This document shows, piece after piece, positions 42,596-52,117 of a DNA stretch of 64,000 nucleotides (the stretch's first letter is position 1; each line of letters begins with the position of its first letter). The stretch lies in NCBI GenBank assembly GCA_963703555.1, contig CAVPEV010000021.1, positions 38,573 through 102,572 of the forward strand. Reading direction: 5' to 3'. This DNA is from CAVPEV01 sp963703555 (lineage in GTDB: Bacteria; Actinomycetota; Actinomycetes; Actinomycetales; Cellulomonadaceae). A model generated the notes under the pieces. It made no database searches. It was not told the DNA's origin and was given only the letters and a program-made list of their open reading frames with translations. Position numbers and translations under genes: made by a program.

Positions 42596-43888
42596 ATGAA
42601 GTCTTTGTTGCATGCGCTGAGCGGGAGCCTGCGGCAGTTCGCCATGGTCTTCGCGCTGGTGATCCTGCTGATCTTCTTCCAGTTCGCCACCGGGGGCCGG
42701 GTGCTCACCCCGACCAACGCGCAGAACCTGCTCAACGGCAACACGTACATCCTCGTCCTGGCCATCGGGATGGTGCTGGTCATCATCGCCGGCCACATCG
42801 ACCTGTCCGTGGGGTCGGTGGCGGCCGTCACGGGGATCATCGTGGCGTTGGCGATGCGGGACTGGGGCATCCCCTGGTGGGTCGGCATCCTGCTCGGCCT
42901 GGCGATCGGTGTGCTCGCCGGCGCCTGGCAGGGCTTCTGGGTCGCCTACGTGGGGATCCCAGGGTTCATCACGACCCTGGCCGGCATGATGCTGTTCCGG
43001 GGCCTGAACCAGTTCATCGGCAAGTCGAACAGCATCCCGGTGTCCAACGAGTTCCAGCGCATCGGCGCGGGATACCTGCCGGAGTGGGGCCCCGGCACCG
43101 GGTTGAACAACTCGACCCTGCTGCTGGGAATCCTGGCCATCGTCGCTCTGGTGTGGTCGGAGCGGAGCCGGCGGGCCAGGGCGCGCAAGCTTGGCGGCCA
43201 CGTGCCGTCAACCCAGGCGTCGCTGGCGCGGATCATCGGGCTGGCTCTGGTCATCGCCTATGTGACCTACCTGTACGGCAGCGGGCGGCCCGGCACCTCG
43301 TTCCCCATCCCGGCGGTGATCCTCCTGGTGCTCGTGTTCATCTACCACTTCGTCTCCACCCGGACGATCACCGGTCGCCACGTGTACGCGGTCGGTGGCA
43401 ACCGGGCGGCGGCCGCCCTGTCCGGCGTGAACATCAAGCGGACCAACTTCTTCGTCATGCTGAACATGTCCGTGCTCGCCGCTGTGGCCGGCATGATCTT
43501 CGTCGCACGGTCCACCGCCTCCGGTCCGTTCGACGGCACGGGGTGGGAGCTGGACGCCATCGCGGCCGTGTTCATCGGCGGCGCCGCCGTCTCGGGCGGC
43601 ATCGGCACCGTAGTCGGCTCCATCATCGGCGGTCTGGTCATGGCCGTGCTGAACAACGGCCTGCAACTGATGGGCGTGGGTTCCGACATGACCCAGATCA
43701 TCAAGGGACTCGTGCTGCTCGCCGCGGTGGCGTTCGACGTCTACAACAAGACCCAGGGCCGGCCGTCGTTGACCGGCAGGATCTTCCGGGGGCGCCGGCG
43801 CGCGGGCGGTGAACCCGGCGCCACCCAGGGCATCGAGACACCCCCGGCCGTCGAGGTCACCGCCGGTGCCACGGCCGCCCTCGGCTGA
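42596..43888 (+). CDS. gguB: Sugar ABC transporter permease (GguB type)
   Basis: 430 residues, an integral membrane permease of the CUT2/branched-chain type with about 10 helices. GHIDLSVGSVAAVTGI and GGNRAAAALSGVNIKR are family marks, the latter in the cytoplasmic loop touching the ATPase. GAAVSGGIGTVVGSIIGGL is the usual late motif. The central insert (RARKLGGHVPS, about residue 195) is typical of the GguB subgroup. It starts 26 bp after mmsA with GAAGGA upstream. Confidence 0.92.
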   Translation: MKSLLHALSGSLRQFAMVFALVILLIFFQFATGGRVLTPTNAQNLLNGNTYILVLAIGMVLVIIAGHIDLSVGSVAAVTGIIVALAMRDWGIPWWVGILLGLAIGVLAGAWQGFWVAYVGIPGFITTLAGMMLFRGLNQFIGKSNSIPVSNEFQRIGAGYLPEWGPGTGLNNSTLLLGILAIVALVWSERSRRARARKLGGHVPSTQASLARIIGLALVIAYVTYLYGSGRPGTSFPIPAVILLVLVFIYHFVSTRTITGRHVYAVGGNRAAAALSGVNIKRTNFFVMLNMSVLAAVAGMIFVARSTASGPFDGTGWELDAIAAVFIGGAAVSGGIGTVVGSIIGGLVMAVLNNGLQLMGVGSDMTQIIKGLVLLAAVAFDVYNKTQGRPSLTGRIFRGRRRAGGEPGATQGIETPPAVEVTAGATAALG

Positions 43889-44002
43889 CCCGCCCCGTCA
43901 GCCCCCCGGGGGCTGAGCACCACGTCCTCCTCCCTCAGCAGAGGGGCCGCTGGCCTCTCCGGACCGCACCCGACGGTGGGTGCCCAACAGAAAGTTGAAC
44001 CC

Positions 44003-45106
44003 ATGAAGAAGTTCACGACCGCTGTCCTGGCGGTGAGTGCGGCCGGAGCCATGCTGCTCACGGGGTGCTCGTCGTCATCCGACCGCACGGGCGGCACCTC
44101 CACCGGGGGTGCGTCGGCCGCCGCCGGCTTCGCCGCGGACGCGACCATCGGTGTCGCGCTGCCGCAGAAGACGTCGGAGAACTGGGTGCTCGCCGAGGGC
44201 CTGTTCAACGACCAGCTCAAGGCTGCCGGCTTCAAGCCGATCGTGCAGTTCGCGAACGGCGGCGTCTCCGAGCAGCAGAACCAGATCCAGGCCATGGTCG
44301 AGCAGGGTGCCAAGGTCATCGTCGTCGGCGCCATCGACGGCTCGCAGCTGGGCACGCAGCTCAAGGCCGCCAAGGACTCCGGCGCGACGGTCATCGCCTA
44401 CGACCGCCTGCTGAAGAACACCGACGCGGTGGACCTGTACATCGCGTTCGACAACTTCAAGGTGGGCGTCCTCCAGGGCCAGGCCCTGCTCCAGGGGCTC
44501 GCCGCCCGCAAGGGCCCCGGCCCCTACAACATCGAGCTCATCGCCGGGTCTCCTGACGACGCCAACTCGACCCCGTTCTTCGAGGGCGCCATGAGCGTCC
44601 TGCAGCCGAAGATCGACGACGGCACCCTCGTGGTGAAGTCCGGCCAGACCACGATCGAGCAGGTCGCTACCCAGGGCTGGAAGGCCGAGAACGCGCAGAA
44701 GCGCATGGACACGGTGCTCGCGGGCAACTACGCGGACGCGAACCTGGACGGCGTCCTGTCCCCGAACGACACCCTGGCGCGCGCTGCGCTCACCTCGGTG
44801 AAGCAGGCCGGCAAGGACGTCCCGGTCATCACGGGTCAGGACTCCGAGGTGGAGTCCGTGAAGTCGATCATGGCCGGCGAGCAGTACTCGACGATCTACA
44901 AGGACACCCGCGAGCTGGTGGCCCAGACCGTCAAGACCGTGCAGGACCTGCAGCAGGGCAAGCAGGCCGAGGTCAACGACACCAAGTCCTACGACAACGG
45001 TGTCAAGGTGGTCCCGGCCTACCTGCTCACCCCGATCATCGTGACCAAGGACAACGCCGCGCAGGTCTACGCGAACGACTCGCTCCTGGCTCCGCTGACC
45101 AAGTAG
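44003..45106 (+). CDS. chvE: Multiple-sugar-binding lipoprotein (ChvE type)
   Basis: 367 residues. Lipoprotein signal with lipobox LTGC (Cys22). The family 4-type periplasmic fold shows GVALPQKTSENWV, VVGAIDGSQLG, AYDRLLKNTDAVDLYIAFDN and SPNDTLARAALT. The YDRL and FDN segments are typical of ChvE/XylF-like binders of aldoses. It delivers sugar to GguB/MmsA. The ribosome-binding site is weak (AGAAAG). A strong terminator follows at 45150-45189. Confidence 0.92.
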   Translation: MKKFTTAVLAVSAAGAMLLTGCSSSSDRTGGTSTGGASAAAGFAADATIGVALPQKTSENWVLAEGLFNDQLKAAGFKPIVQFANGGVSEQQNQIQAMVEQGAKVIVVGAIDGSQLGTQLKAAKDSGATVIAYDRLLKNTDAVDLYIAFDNFKVGVLQGQALLQGLAARKGPGPYNIELIAGSPDDANSTPFFEGAMSVLQPKIDDGTLVVKSGQTTIEQVATQGWKAENAQKRMDTVLAGNYADANLDGVLSPNDTLARAALTSVKQAGKDVPVITGQDSEVESVKSIMAGEQYSTIYKDTRELVAQTVKTVQDLQQGKQAEVNDTKSYDNGVKVVPAYLLTPIIVTKDNAAQVYANDSLLAPLTK

Positions 45107-45149
45107 CACACCGGGCCGGCCCGTTCACGGCGCCGGACCGTCAGCCAGA

Positions 45150-45189
45150 CCGTGGGCCCCGAGCTGCCTCGTGCAGCCGGGGCCCACGG
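45150..45189 (+). terminator. Terminator between chvE and purU
   Basis: CCGTGGGCCCCG (45150-45161) pairs perfectly with 45178-45189 around a 16-nt loop. The two flanking genes converge here, so it may serve both. Confidence 0.75.
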
Positions 45190-45203
45190 CCGTGCTCGCG
45201 GGT

Positions 45204-46076
<873 letters not shown>

Positions 46077-46124
46077 GGTGGCCCACAGTAGTCGGCCGCC
46101 CCGCCGGGCTGACACGATGGGGTC

Positions 46125-46694
46125 ATGAGTGCCGAGGTCACCATCCGGTCCGTCGTCGACTCCGAGGCGGGCGAGCTGCTCACCTTGCGCCGGGCGGCGT
46201 TCGTCACGGAGGCGCAGCAGTACGACGACCCGCACATCCCGCCGCTCACGCAGACCCTGTCCGAGCTGCGCCAGGACCTGCGCACCCCCGGCGTCGTCAC
46301 GCTGGGCGCGTGGGACGACCACCGGCTCATCGGCTCGATCCGGGTGGTCATCGAGGGGACCCGGGCCACCCTCGGCCGGTTCGCCGTGGCCCCGGACCGT
46401 CAGGGTGAGGGCATCGGAACCCAGCTGCTGCTGGCGATCCTGCCGCACCTGCCGGCGGACGTCGCGGAGGTCTGGGTGTTCACCGGGCGGGACTCCCTGC
46501 AGAACATCGCGTTGTACGAGAAGCACGGCTACACCCACGAGCACGACCGGGCGGTCGGCGACCTGACCTATGCGTACCTGCGCCGCATCATGGGCCCCGA
46601 GGAGCGTCGGGGCACCACGGGCCCGGCGCTCGGCGTACCGGTGCCGGACGTTCCGGTGCCGGACGTTCCGGTGCCGGACGTTCCGGCGAGCTGA
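46125..46694 (+). CDS. GNAT-family N-acetyltransferase with PVPDV tail
   Basis: 189 residues. The acetyl-CoA loop is GRFAVAPDRQGEGIGTQLL (RQGEGIG, about residues 89-95), followed by IALYEKHGY, the usual final GNAT strand. The substrate is not evident. The last 20 residues are a repeat of PVPDV, encoded by 15-bp tandem units (about 46640-46685), and probably lie outside the fold. Confidence 0.85.
   Translation: MSAEVTIRSVVDSEAGELLTLRRAAFVTEAQQYDDPHIPPLTQTLSELRQDLRTPGVVTLGAWDDHRLIGSIRVVIEGTRATLGRFAVAPDRQGEGIGTQLLLAILPHLPADVAEVWVFTGRDSLQNIALYEKHGYTHEHDRAVGDLTYAYLRRIMGPEERRGTTGPALGVPVPDVPVPDVPVPDVPAS
46638..46687 (+). repeat. 15-bp tandem repeat at the end of the GNAT gene
   Basis: GTGCCGGACGTTCCG is repeated about three times with almost no change and encodes the PVPDV tail. 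It is followed within 25 bp by a second, unrelated tandem repeat (46711-46864). Confidence 0.8.
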
Positions 46695-46710
46695 CCGCCG
46701 ACGTCCGGTC

Positions 46711-46864
46711 GGCTGACGGCGCCCCGCCGGCTGACGGCGCCCCGCCGGCTGACGGTGCCCCGCCGGCTGACGGCGCCCCGCCGGCTGACGGCGCCCCGCC
46801 GGCTGACGGTGCCCCGCCGGCTGACGGCGCCCCGCCGGCTGACGGTGCCCCGCCGGCTGACGGT
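46711..46864 (+). repeat. 18-bp tandem repeat array upstream of the glyA riboswitch
   Basis: Eight full units plus a partial ninth of GGCTGACGGCGCCCCGCC; the only variation is C or T at position 10. It fills the gap between the GNAT stop and the glyA promoter. Each unit contains GGCGCC-like self-complementary parts. There are no spacers, so it is not a CRISPR. Confidence 0.92.
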
Positions 46865-46908
46865 GCCGACGTCCGGCCGGCTCGGCTTCGGACCCGCACC
46901 GTGGTTGC

Positions 46909-46914
46909 TAGGCT
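46909..46914 (+). promoter_or_regulatory. -10 box upstream of the glyA ZTP riboswitch
   Basis: TAGGCT lies 5 bp before the CGGTCGCGACTGGCG start of the riboswitch, mirroring TAGACT at 26990 before the purH riboswitch. Confidence 0.5.
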
Positions 46915-46916
46915 GC

Positions 46917-47005
46917 TGCGGTCGCGACTGGCGCACGAGGTGGGTCACCACCAGGGAGCGGCGCAGCAGCTGACGTCGGGTCGGACGCCTGGGCCCGCCG
47001 GGAAC
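46917..47005 (+). ncRNA. ZTP (pfl) riboswitch controlling glyA
   Basis: GCGACTGGCG, then GGTGGG..CCACCAGGGAGCGG and the distal CGCCTGGGCCCG match the pfl core. GlyA makes 5,10-methylene-THF, so up-regulation by ZTP when 10-formyl-THF runs low is logical. It shares about 15 identical bases at the 5' end with the purH copy. A hairpin at 47017-47049 follows as the likely expression platform. Confidence 0.88.
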
Positions 47006-47016
47006 GGTGTACCGCC

Positions 47017-47049
47017 GTGGTGCACGGACCGGCATGGTGCGTGCACCAC
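47017..47049 (+). terminator. Hairpin between the ZTP aptamer and glyA (expression platform)
   Basis: GTGGTGCACG (47017-47026) pairs exactly with 47040-47049 around a 13-nt loop. It lies 12-20 nt downstream of the aptamer and 22 nt before the glyA start, where it could act as a riboswitch-controlled terminator. Confidence 0.6.
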
Positions 47050-47071
47050 GTCCTGACTGCGAAGGAGCCGC

Positions 47072-48355
47072 ATGACCGACAACCCCCTGTTCGCCCAGAG
47101 CCTCGCCGAGGTCGACCCGCAGATCGCCGCCGTGCTGGACGGGGAGCTCGCCCGCCAGCGGGGCACCCTGGAGATGATCGCCAGCGAGAACTTCGTCCCC
47201 CGGGCGGTGCTCCAGGCGCAGGGCTCCGTGCTGACCAACAAGTACGCGGAGGGCTACCCCGGCAAGCGTTACTACGGCGGCTGCGAGCAGGTCGACATCG
47301 CTGAGAACCTGGCGATCGACCGCGCCAAGGCCTTGTTCGGTGCCGAGCACGCCAACGTCCAGCCGCACTCGGGCGCGACCGCCAATGCCGCCGTCCTGCA
47401 CGCGCTGGCCACCCCCGGGGACCGGATCCTCGGACTGGAGCTGGCCCACGGTGGCCACCTGACGCACGGCATGAAGATCAACTTCTCCGGGCGTCTGTAC
47501 GACGTCGGCGCCTACGGCGTGGACCCGCAGACCTTCCGGATCGAGCCGGAGGCTGTGCGGGCGGCAGCCCTGGCGCACCGCCCGGCCGTGCTCATCGCGG
47601 GCTGGTCGGCGTACCCGCGCCAGCTGGACTTCGCGGCGTTCCGGCAGATCGCCGACGAGGTGGGTGCCCGGCTGTGGGTGGACATGGCCCACTTCGCAGG
47701 GCTGGTGGCCGCCGGGCTGCACCCGTCCCCGGTGCCGTACGCGGACGTGGTGTCCTCCACCGCGCACAAGACCTTGGGCGGTCCACGCTCGGGGTTCCTG
47801 CTGTCCACGGCCGAGCACGCGAAGAAGATCGACTCGGCGGTCTTCCCCGGCCAGCAGGGCGGCCCGCTCATGCACGTGGTTGCCGCGAAGGCGGTGGCCT
47901 TCCGCATCGCCGCCACGGCCGAGTTCCGCGAGCGCCAGCAGCGCACGCTCGACGGCGCCCAGATCCTCGCCGAGCGACTGACGGCGCCCGACGTCACGCA
48001 GGCGGGGGTGTCCGTGCTCACCGGCGGCACCGACGTCCACCTGGTGCTGGTGGACCTGCGCCGGTCCGCACTGGACGGCCAGCAGGCCGAGGACCTCCTG
48101 CACGACGTCGGCATCACGGTGAACCGCAACGCCGTGCCCTTCGACCCGCGGCCGCCCCGGGTCACCTCCGGCCTGCGCATCGGAACCCCGGCGCTGGCCA
48201 CCCGCGGTTTCGGTGCCGCCGAGTTCACCGAGGTGGCCGACATCATCGCGACGGCGCTGGTTGCCGGGGCGGCGGCGGACACGCAGGCGCTGCGCACCCG
48301 GGTGGCCCGGCTCGCCGACGCGTTCCCGCTCTACGCCGGCCTGCGCCAGTACTGA
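47072..48355 (+). CDS. glyA: Serine hydroxymethyltransferase
   Basis: 427 residues. It is a PLP enzyme that converts serine and THF to glycine and methylene-THF. It has EMIASENFVPRAVLQAQGS, PHSGATANAAVL, LAHGGHLTHGMKINFSG and the PLP-lysine region SSTAHKTLGGPRSG. The common T(T/S)THKTLRGPR form of the last motif is altered to STAHKTLGGPR, as in a known actinobacterial subgroup, with the lysine kept. GAAGGAG precedes the ATG. It is followed 10 bp later by folD. Confidence 0.95.
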   Translation: MTDNPLFAQSLAEVDPQIAAVLDGELARQRGTLEMIASENFVPRAVLQAQGSVLTNKYAEGYPGKRYYGGCEQVDIAENLAIDRAKALFGAEHANVQPHSGATANAAVLHALATPGDRILGLELAHGGHLTHGMKINFSGRLYDVGAYGVDPQTFRIEPEAVRAAALAHRPAVLIAGWSAYPRQLDFAAFRQIADEVGARLWVDMAHFAGLVAAGLHPSPVPYADVVSSTAHKTLGGPRSGFLLSTAEHAKKIDSAVFPGQQGGPLMHVVAAKAVAFRIAATAEFRERQQRTLDGAQILAERLTAPDVTQAGVSVLTGGTDVHLVLVDLRRSALDGQQAEDLLHDVGITVNRNAVPFDPRPPRVTSGLRIGTPALATRGFGAAEFTEVADIIATALVAGAAADTQALRTRVARLADAFPLYAGLRQY

Positions 48356-48365
48356 GGGGGCGGAC

Positions 48366-49247
48366 GTGACGGCACGGATCCTGGACGGACGGGCCACCGC
48401 GGCGACGATCAAGGCCGAGCTCACCGAGCGCGTCGCGGCGCTCGCCGCCCGAGGGGTGCATCCCGGGCTCGGCACGTTGCTCGTCGGTGACGACCCGGGC
48501 TCGCGCTCGTACGTGGCCGGCAAACACCGCGACTGTGCGCAGGTCGGGATCGCCTCCCTGCGGGAGGACCTGCCGGCCGACGCCGGTCAGGCTGACATCG
48601 AGGCAGCGATCGGCCGGCTGAACGCCGACCCGGCGTGCACCGGGTTCATCGTCCAGCTGCCGCTGCCGGCCGGGGTGGACACCCAGCGGGTGCTCGAGCT
48701 GGTGGACCCGGGCAAGGACGCGGACGGCCTGCACCCGACCAACCTGGGTCGGCTCGTGCTGCGGGTCAACGAGCCGATCACGTCACCGCTGCCGTGCACC
48801 CCGCGCGGCATCATCGAGCTGCTCGCGCGGCACGGCGTGGACCTGCACGGTGCCCACGTCGTGGTGATCGGGCGCGGGGTGACCGTCGGTCGGTCGATCG
48901 GGCTGCTGCTCACCCGGCGGGAGGTCAACGCCACGGTGACCCTCACCCACACCGGGACCCGGGACCTGCCCGCGCTGACCCGGACCGCGGACGTCGTGGT
49001 GGCGGCTGCCGGTGTTCCCGGGATCGTCAACGCCGGCATGGTCCGCTACGGCGCGGTGGTCGTCGACGTGGGCGTGTCCCGGATCGTGGACCCGGTCACC
49101 GGCCGCGCACAGGTCGTCGGCGACGTCCAGCCCGGGGTGCGCGACGTCGCCGGGTGGGTGTCGCCCAACCCCGGCGGGGTCGGGCCGATGACCCGGGCCA
49201 TGCTGCTGGCCAACGTCGTGGAGCTCGCCGAGCGCGCGGCCGGGTGA
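48366..49247 (+). CDS. folD: Methylene-THF dehydrogenase / cyclohydrolase
   Basis: 293 residues. It interconverts 5,10-methylene-, methenyl- and 10-formyl-THF. The catalytic lysine is in SYVAGKHRDCAQVGI. TGFIVQLPLPAGVD and KDADGLHPTNLG bind folate. The NADP-binding part is VVVIGRGVTVGRSIGLLL, and the end reads PNPGGVGPMTRAMLL. It is an operon with glyA (10-bp gap) and the exonuclease gene (4-bp gap), so its expression probably also follows the ZTP riboswitch. The GTG at 48366 follows GAGGGGGCGG. Confidence 0.95.
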   Translation: MTARILDGRATAATIKAELTERVAALAARGVHPGLGTLLVGDDPGSRSYVAGKHRDCAQVGIASLREDLPADAGQADIEAAIGRLNADPACTGFIVQLPLPAGVDTQRVLELVDPGKDADGLHPTNLGRLVLRVNEPITSPLPCTPRGIIELLARHGVDLHGAHVVVIGRGVTVGRSIGLLLTRREVNATVTLTHTGTRDLPALTRTADVVVAAAGVPGIVNAGMVRYGAVVVDVGVSRIVDPVTGRAQVVGDVQPGVRDVAGWVSPNPGGVGPMTRAMLLANVVELAERAAG

Positions 49248-49251
49248 GCCG

Positions 49252-50049
49252 GTGCTGACGATCGCGACGGTCAACGTCAACGGGGTGCGCGCGGCGTTCA
49301 GCCGCGGCATGGGCGACTGGTTGGCCGCGCGGGACCCGGACGTGCTGGCGCTGCAGGAGGTCCGCGCGCCGGACGAGGCCCTGGCGGCGTTGTTCGACCC
49401 GGACCGCTGGGACCTCGCTCACGAGGCCTGCCGGATCAAGGGCCGCGCCGGGGTGGCGATCGCCTCCCGGCTGCCGATGACGGCGGTGCGCATCGGGCTG
49501 GGGTCCGGGCTGGATGTGGACACCGGCCGCTGGGTCGAGGCCGACCTCCAGGGGCCGGACGGGACGGCCCTGACGGTGGTGTCCACGTACGTGCACGCCG
49601 GTCAGGTCGGCACGTCGAAGATGGCCGAGAAGCTGGCGTTCCTCGAGCACGTGACGCGCCGGCTGGCCGAGCTGGCAGCCACCGGACGGCGGGTGGTGGT
49701 CGCCGGTGACCTCAACATCGCCCACCGCGAGGTGGACATCAAGAACTGGCGCGCCAACCTGCGCTCGGCCGGGTTCCTGCCCGAGGAGCGCGCCTACCTG
49801 GACCGCTGGTTCGACGGTCTGGGCTGGCACGACATCGGCCGCGAGCTCGGCGGGGCCGGGCCCGGCCCGTACACGTGGTGGTCGTGGCGGGGCCGCGCGT
49901 TCGATACCGACGCCGGCTGGCGGATCGACTACCAGCTCGGCACCCCCGACGTCGCGGCGTCAGCCGCCCTGGCCGAGGTCGACCGGGCCCCGACCTACGC
50001 GCAACGGTTCTCCGACCACGCCCCGCTGGTGGTCACCTACGACGCGTAG
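49252..50049 (+). CDS. xth: Exodeoxyribonuclease III
   Basis: 265 residues of the AP-endonuclease family: 3'-5' exonuclease and abasic-site cleavage in base-excision repair. Motifs are ATVNVNGVRAAFSRG, LQEVRAPDE (catalytic Glu), VVAGDLNIAHREVDIKNW (Asp/Asn pair), and the final SDHAPLVVTYD with the catalytic His. The GTG start at 49252 is 4 bp after folD. It ends 20 bp from the convergent kinase gene. Confidence 0.93.
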   Translation: MLTIATVNVNGVRAAFSRGMGDWLAARDPDVLALQEVRAPDEALAALFDPDRWDLAHEACRIKGRAGVAIASRLPMTAVRIGLGSGLDVDTGRWVEADLQGPDGTALTVVSTYVHAGQVGTSKMAEKLAFLEHVTRRLAELAATGRRVVVAGDLNIAHREVDIKNWRANLRSAGFLPEERAYLDRWFDGLGWHDIGRELGGAGPGPYTWWSWRGRAFDTDAGWRIDYQLGTPDVAASAALAEVDRAPTYAQRFSDHAPLVVTYDA

Positions 50050-50069
50050 CAGTGCCGGGCCCGGGACGG

Positions 50070-51116
50070 TCAGCGGTCGGCGAGCAGCGCGTCGATCTCG
50101 CCCGGGGTGGGTGCGGTTGCCGGGCCGCGCCGGGTGACCGCGATCGCCGCCGCGGCGTTGGCCCGCCGGACGGCCTGCAGCGGCGGGACGCCGGCGGCCA
50201 GCCCGGCGACGAGCACCCCGGTGTGGGTGTCACCGGCACCATTGAGGTCGACGGCCCGCACGGGGAAGCCGGGCACGTGCTGGGCCACCGGCCGCCCGGG
50301 TCGCCCGGCCCGTGCCCCGGCTCCGGGCCGGGCAGGGGCGCCCCCCGGCCGCGGCCGGTTCGGCACGGCGTCGGAGGGCACCGGACGGACCGCCAGCCAG
50401 CACCCGTCGGCGCCGGTGCGCACGAGCACCGCCTGCCGTCCGGTACGTGCCAGCAGGGCGGTGGCGGCCGCGTCCGCGTTGTCCCGCCCGGTGAGCACCG
50501 TGGCCTCCCGCGCGTTGCAGGTGAACCAGTCCGCCCGGTCGAGGACCACCTCGAGGGCGTCGACGGCCAGGGTCCTCACGAGCGGGCCGGGGTCCACCAC
50601 GACGGTCGTGGGTTCGGCCAGCGTCGGCAGCCAGCCGGCGAGGGCCGTCCGGTTGGCCGGGTGCGCCAGGCCGTAGCCGGAGACGACGACGACGTCCCCG
50701 GGGCGGGGCGTCGCGCGGTCCAGGTCGACGCGGTCCAGGGTCGCCTCGGCGCCCGGCACGGTGACGAAGGTGCGCTCGCCGTCCGGTTCGACGAGCACGA
50801 CGACGTATCCGGTGTCCTGGTCGGGGCAGGGGGCCTGCAGGGCGTCGATGCCCTCGGCCCGCAGCGCGGCGCGCACCAGGTCGCCGAGCGGACCGGTGCC
50901 GTGCGGCCCGGCGTGCAGGACGTGCAGACCCTGGCGTGCGGCAGCGGCCATGACCGTGAACCCGCCGCCCGCGTGCAGGCCGTCGCCGTCGGCGAGCACG
51001 TCACCCCCGCGCCGGGGCAGGGCGGGGACTCGCGTGACGATGTCGACGACGACGTTGCCCACGTGCACCAGGCGCGGGGGCGCCCCCGCGCGCGCCGGCC
51101 GCGGCTGCGGCGTCAC
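50070..51116 (-). CDS. PfkB-family carbohydrate/nucleoside kinase
   Basis: 348 residues of ribokinase fold: HVGNVVVDIVTRVPALPRRG at the start, GGGFTVMAAAARQG as the substrate loop, and DLNGAGDTHTGVLVAG with the catalytic Asp near the end. An insert rich in Pro, Gly and Arg (about residues 240-275) is unusual. The GTG start (51116) overlaps the stop of the ADP-ribosylglycohydrolase gene (GTGA). It is the fourth gene of a coupled operon and probably phosphorylates a ribose or nucleoside set free by the upstream enzymes. Confidence 0.85.
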   Translation of the reverse strand: MTPQPRPARAGAPPRLVHVGNVVVDIVTRVPALPRRGGDVLADGDGLHAGGGFTVMAAAARQGLHVLHAGPHGTGPLGDLVRAALRAEGIDALQAPCPDQDTGYVVVLVEPDGERTFVTVPGAEATLDRVDLDRATPRPGDVVVVSGYGLAHPANRTALAGWLPTLAEPTTVVVDPGPLVRTLAVDALEVVLDRADWFTCNAREATVLTGRDNADAAATALLARTGRQAVLVRTGADGCWLAVRPVPSDAVPNRPRPGGAPARPGAGARAGRPGRPVAQHVPGFPVRAVDLNGAGDTHTGVLVAGLAAGVPPLQAVRRANAAAAIAVTRRGPATAPTPGEIDALLADR

Positions 51117-52117
51117 CGGCCACCGTCCCGCAGCACGAGCAGCTCGGTGGCCAGCCCCGCCAAGTCCAGGCCGTTGACCTGCTCCACCTGGTCCCGGACG
51201 TCGGCGGGGAACGCCTGGACGCCATGGCACGCCCCGGCGACCGCCCCGGCCATGGCGGCGATGGTGTCGCAGTCGCCGCCGAGGGAGGCCGCCAGCCGGC
51301 AGGCCCGCCACGGATCCTCCGGGCAGCAGGCCAGCACGGCGAACGCGGCGGGAACCGACTCCTGGGTGGCCAGGCTCGTGCCGACCAGCGTGGCGATCCG
51401 GGCGCACGCATCCTGCTCCGCCAGGCCGACCACCAGGTCCACCGCCCACCCGATCCGGGCGGACACGTCGGCACCGGCCACCCATCGCCCACGGTGCGCG
51501 GCGACCGCGGCGGCCTGCCGGGCCAGGGCGGTCGCCGCCGGCAGCCCCGCTCCGTCCACCCCCGCGCTCACCGCCGCTGCGACTGCTGCGGCCCCGGCCA
51601 GGGCGATCCCGGTGCCGTGCGTCACACGGCTGGCGGCCACGACGGCGTCCACCAGCGCGGCCACGCGAGGCGGTGTCGCGATCCCCACCGGTGCGATGCG
51701 CATCGCGGCCCCGTTCGTGGTGCCCTGCGCACCTGCCTCCTCGGGGCTCGCCCCGGCCTGCAGCGCAGCGATCGCCCGCGCCGTCGACGGGCCGAGCAGG
51801 TCGAGGGAGCCACGGGCCCGCACGGACTCCTCCCAGGCGACGAGCCGGCGGGCCAGCTCGTGCGGGTCGACGGTGCCATGGCCTTCGACGAGCAGCCGGC
51901 CCAGCAGCACGGCCTGCTCGGTGTCGTCGGTGACGGCACCGGCGGGCCTGCCCGCCGCGAGCGGATGGTCGTCCGGGGCGGGCTCCAACCCGTGCAGCAC
52001 CGGCCCGTACCGGGCGACGATCGCCTGCCGGGAGAGCATCTGGGTGGGCATGCCCAGGGCGTCGCCGAGGGCGAGCCCGACGAGGGCGCCGACCGCACGG
52101 TCGGACCGGGTGCTCAC
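51113..52117 (-). CDS. ADP-ribosylglycohydrolase-family protein
   Basis: 334 residues, all-helical DraG/ARH fold. Metal sites are DALGMP near the start, AVTDDTEQA (Asp-Asp-Thr-Glu) and the late GGDCDTIAAMAGA. These Mg-dependent enzymes cleave N- or O-glycosidic bonds of ADP-ribose or related nucleosides. In this operon (permease, cysteine hydrolase, this, PfkB kinase) it may act on a small imported ribosyl compound instead of ADP-ribosylated protein. Its GTG start overlaps the previous stop by the GTGA pattern. Confidence 0.88.
   Translation of the reverse strand: MSTRSDRAVGALVGLALGDALGMPTQMLSRQAIVARYGPVLHGLEPAPDDHPLAAGRPAGAVTDDTEQAVLLGRLLVEGHGTVDPHELARRLVAWEESVRARGSLDLLGPSTARAIAALQAGASPEEAGAQGTTNGAAMRIAPVGIATPPRVAALVDAVVAASRVTHGTGIALAGAAAVAAAVSAGVDGAGLPAATALARQAAAVAAHRGRWVAGADVSARIGWAVDLVVGLAEQDACARIATLVGTSLATQESVPAAFAVLACCPEDPWRACRLAASLGGDCDTIAAMAGAVAGACHGVQAFPADVRDQVEQVNGLDLAGLATELLVLRDGGR

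Noticed and set aside
46711..46864. Possible CRISPR array
   Set aside because: The 18-bp units are directly adjacent with no spacers, and no cas gene is present.
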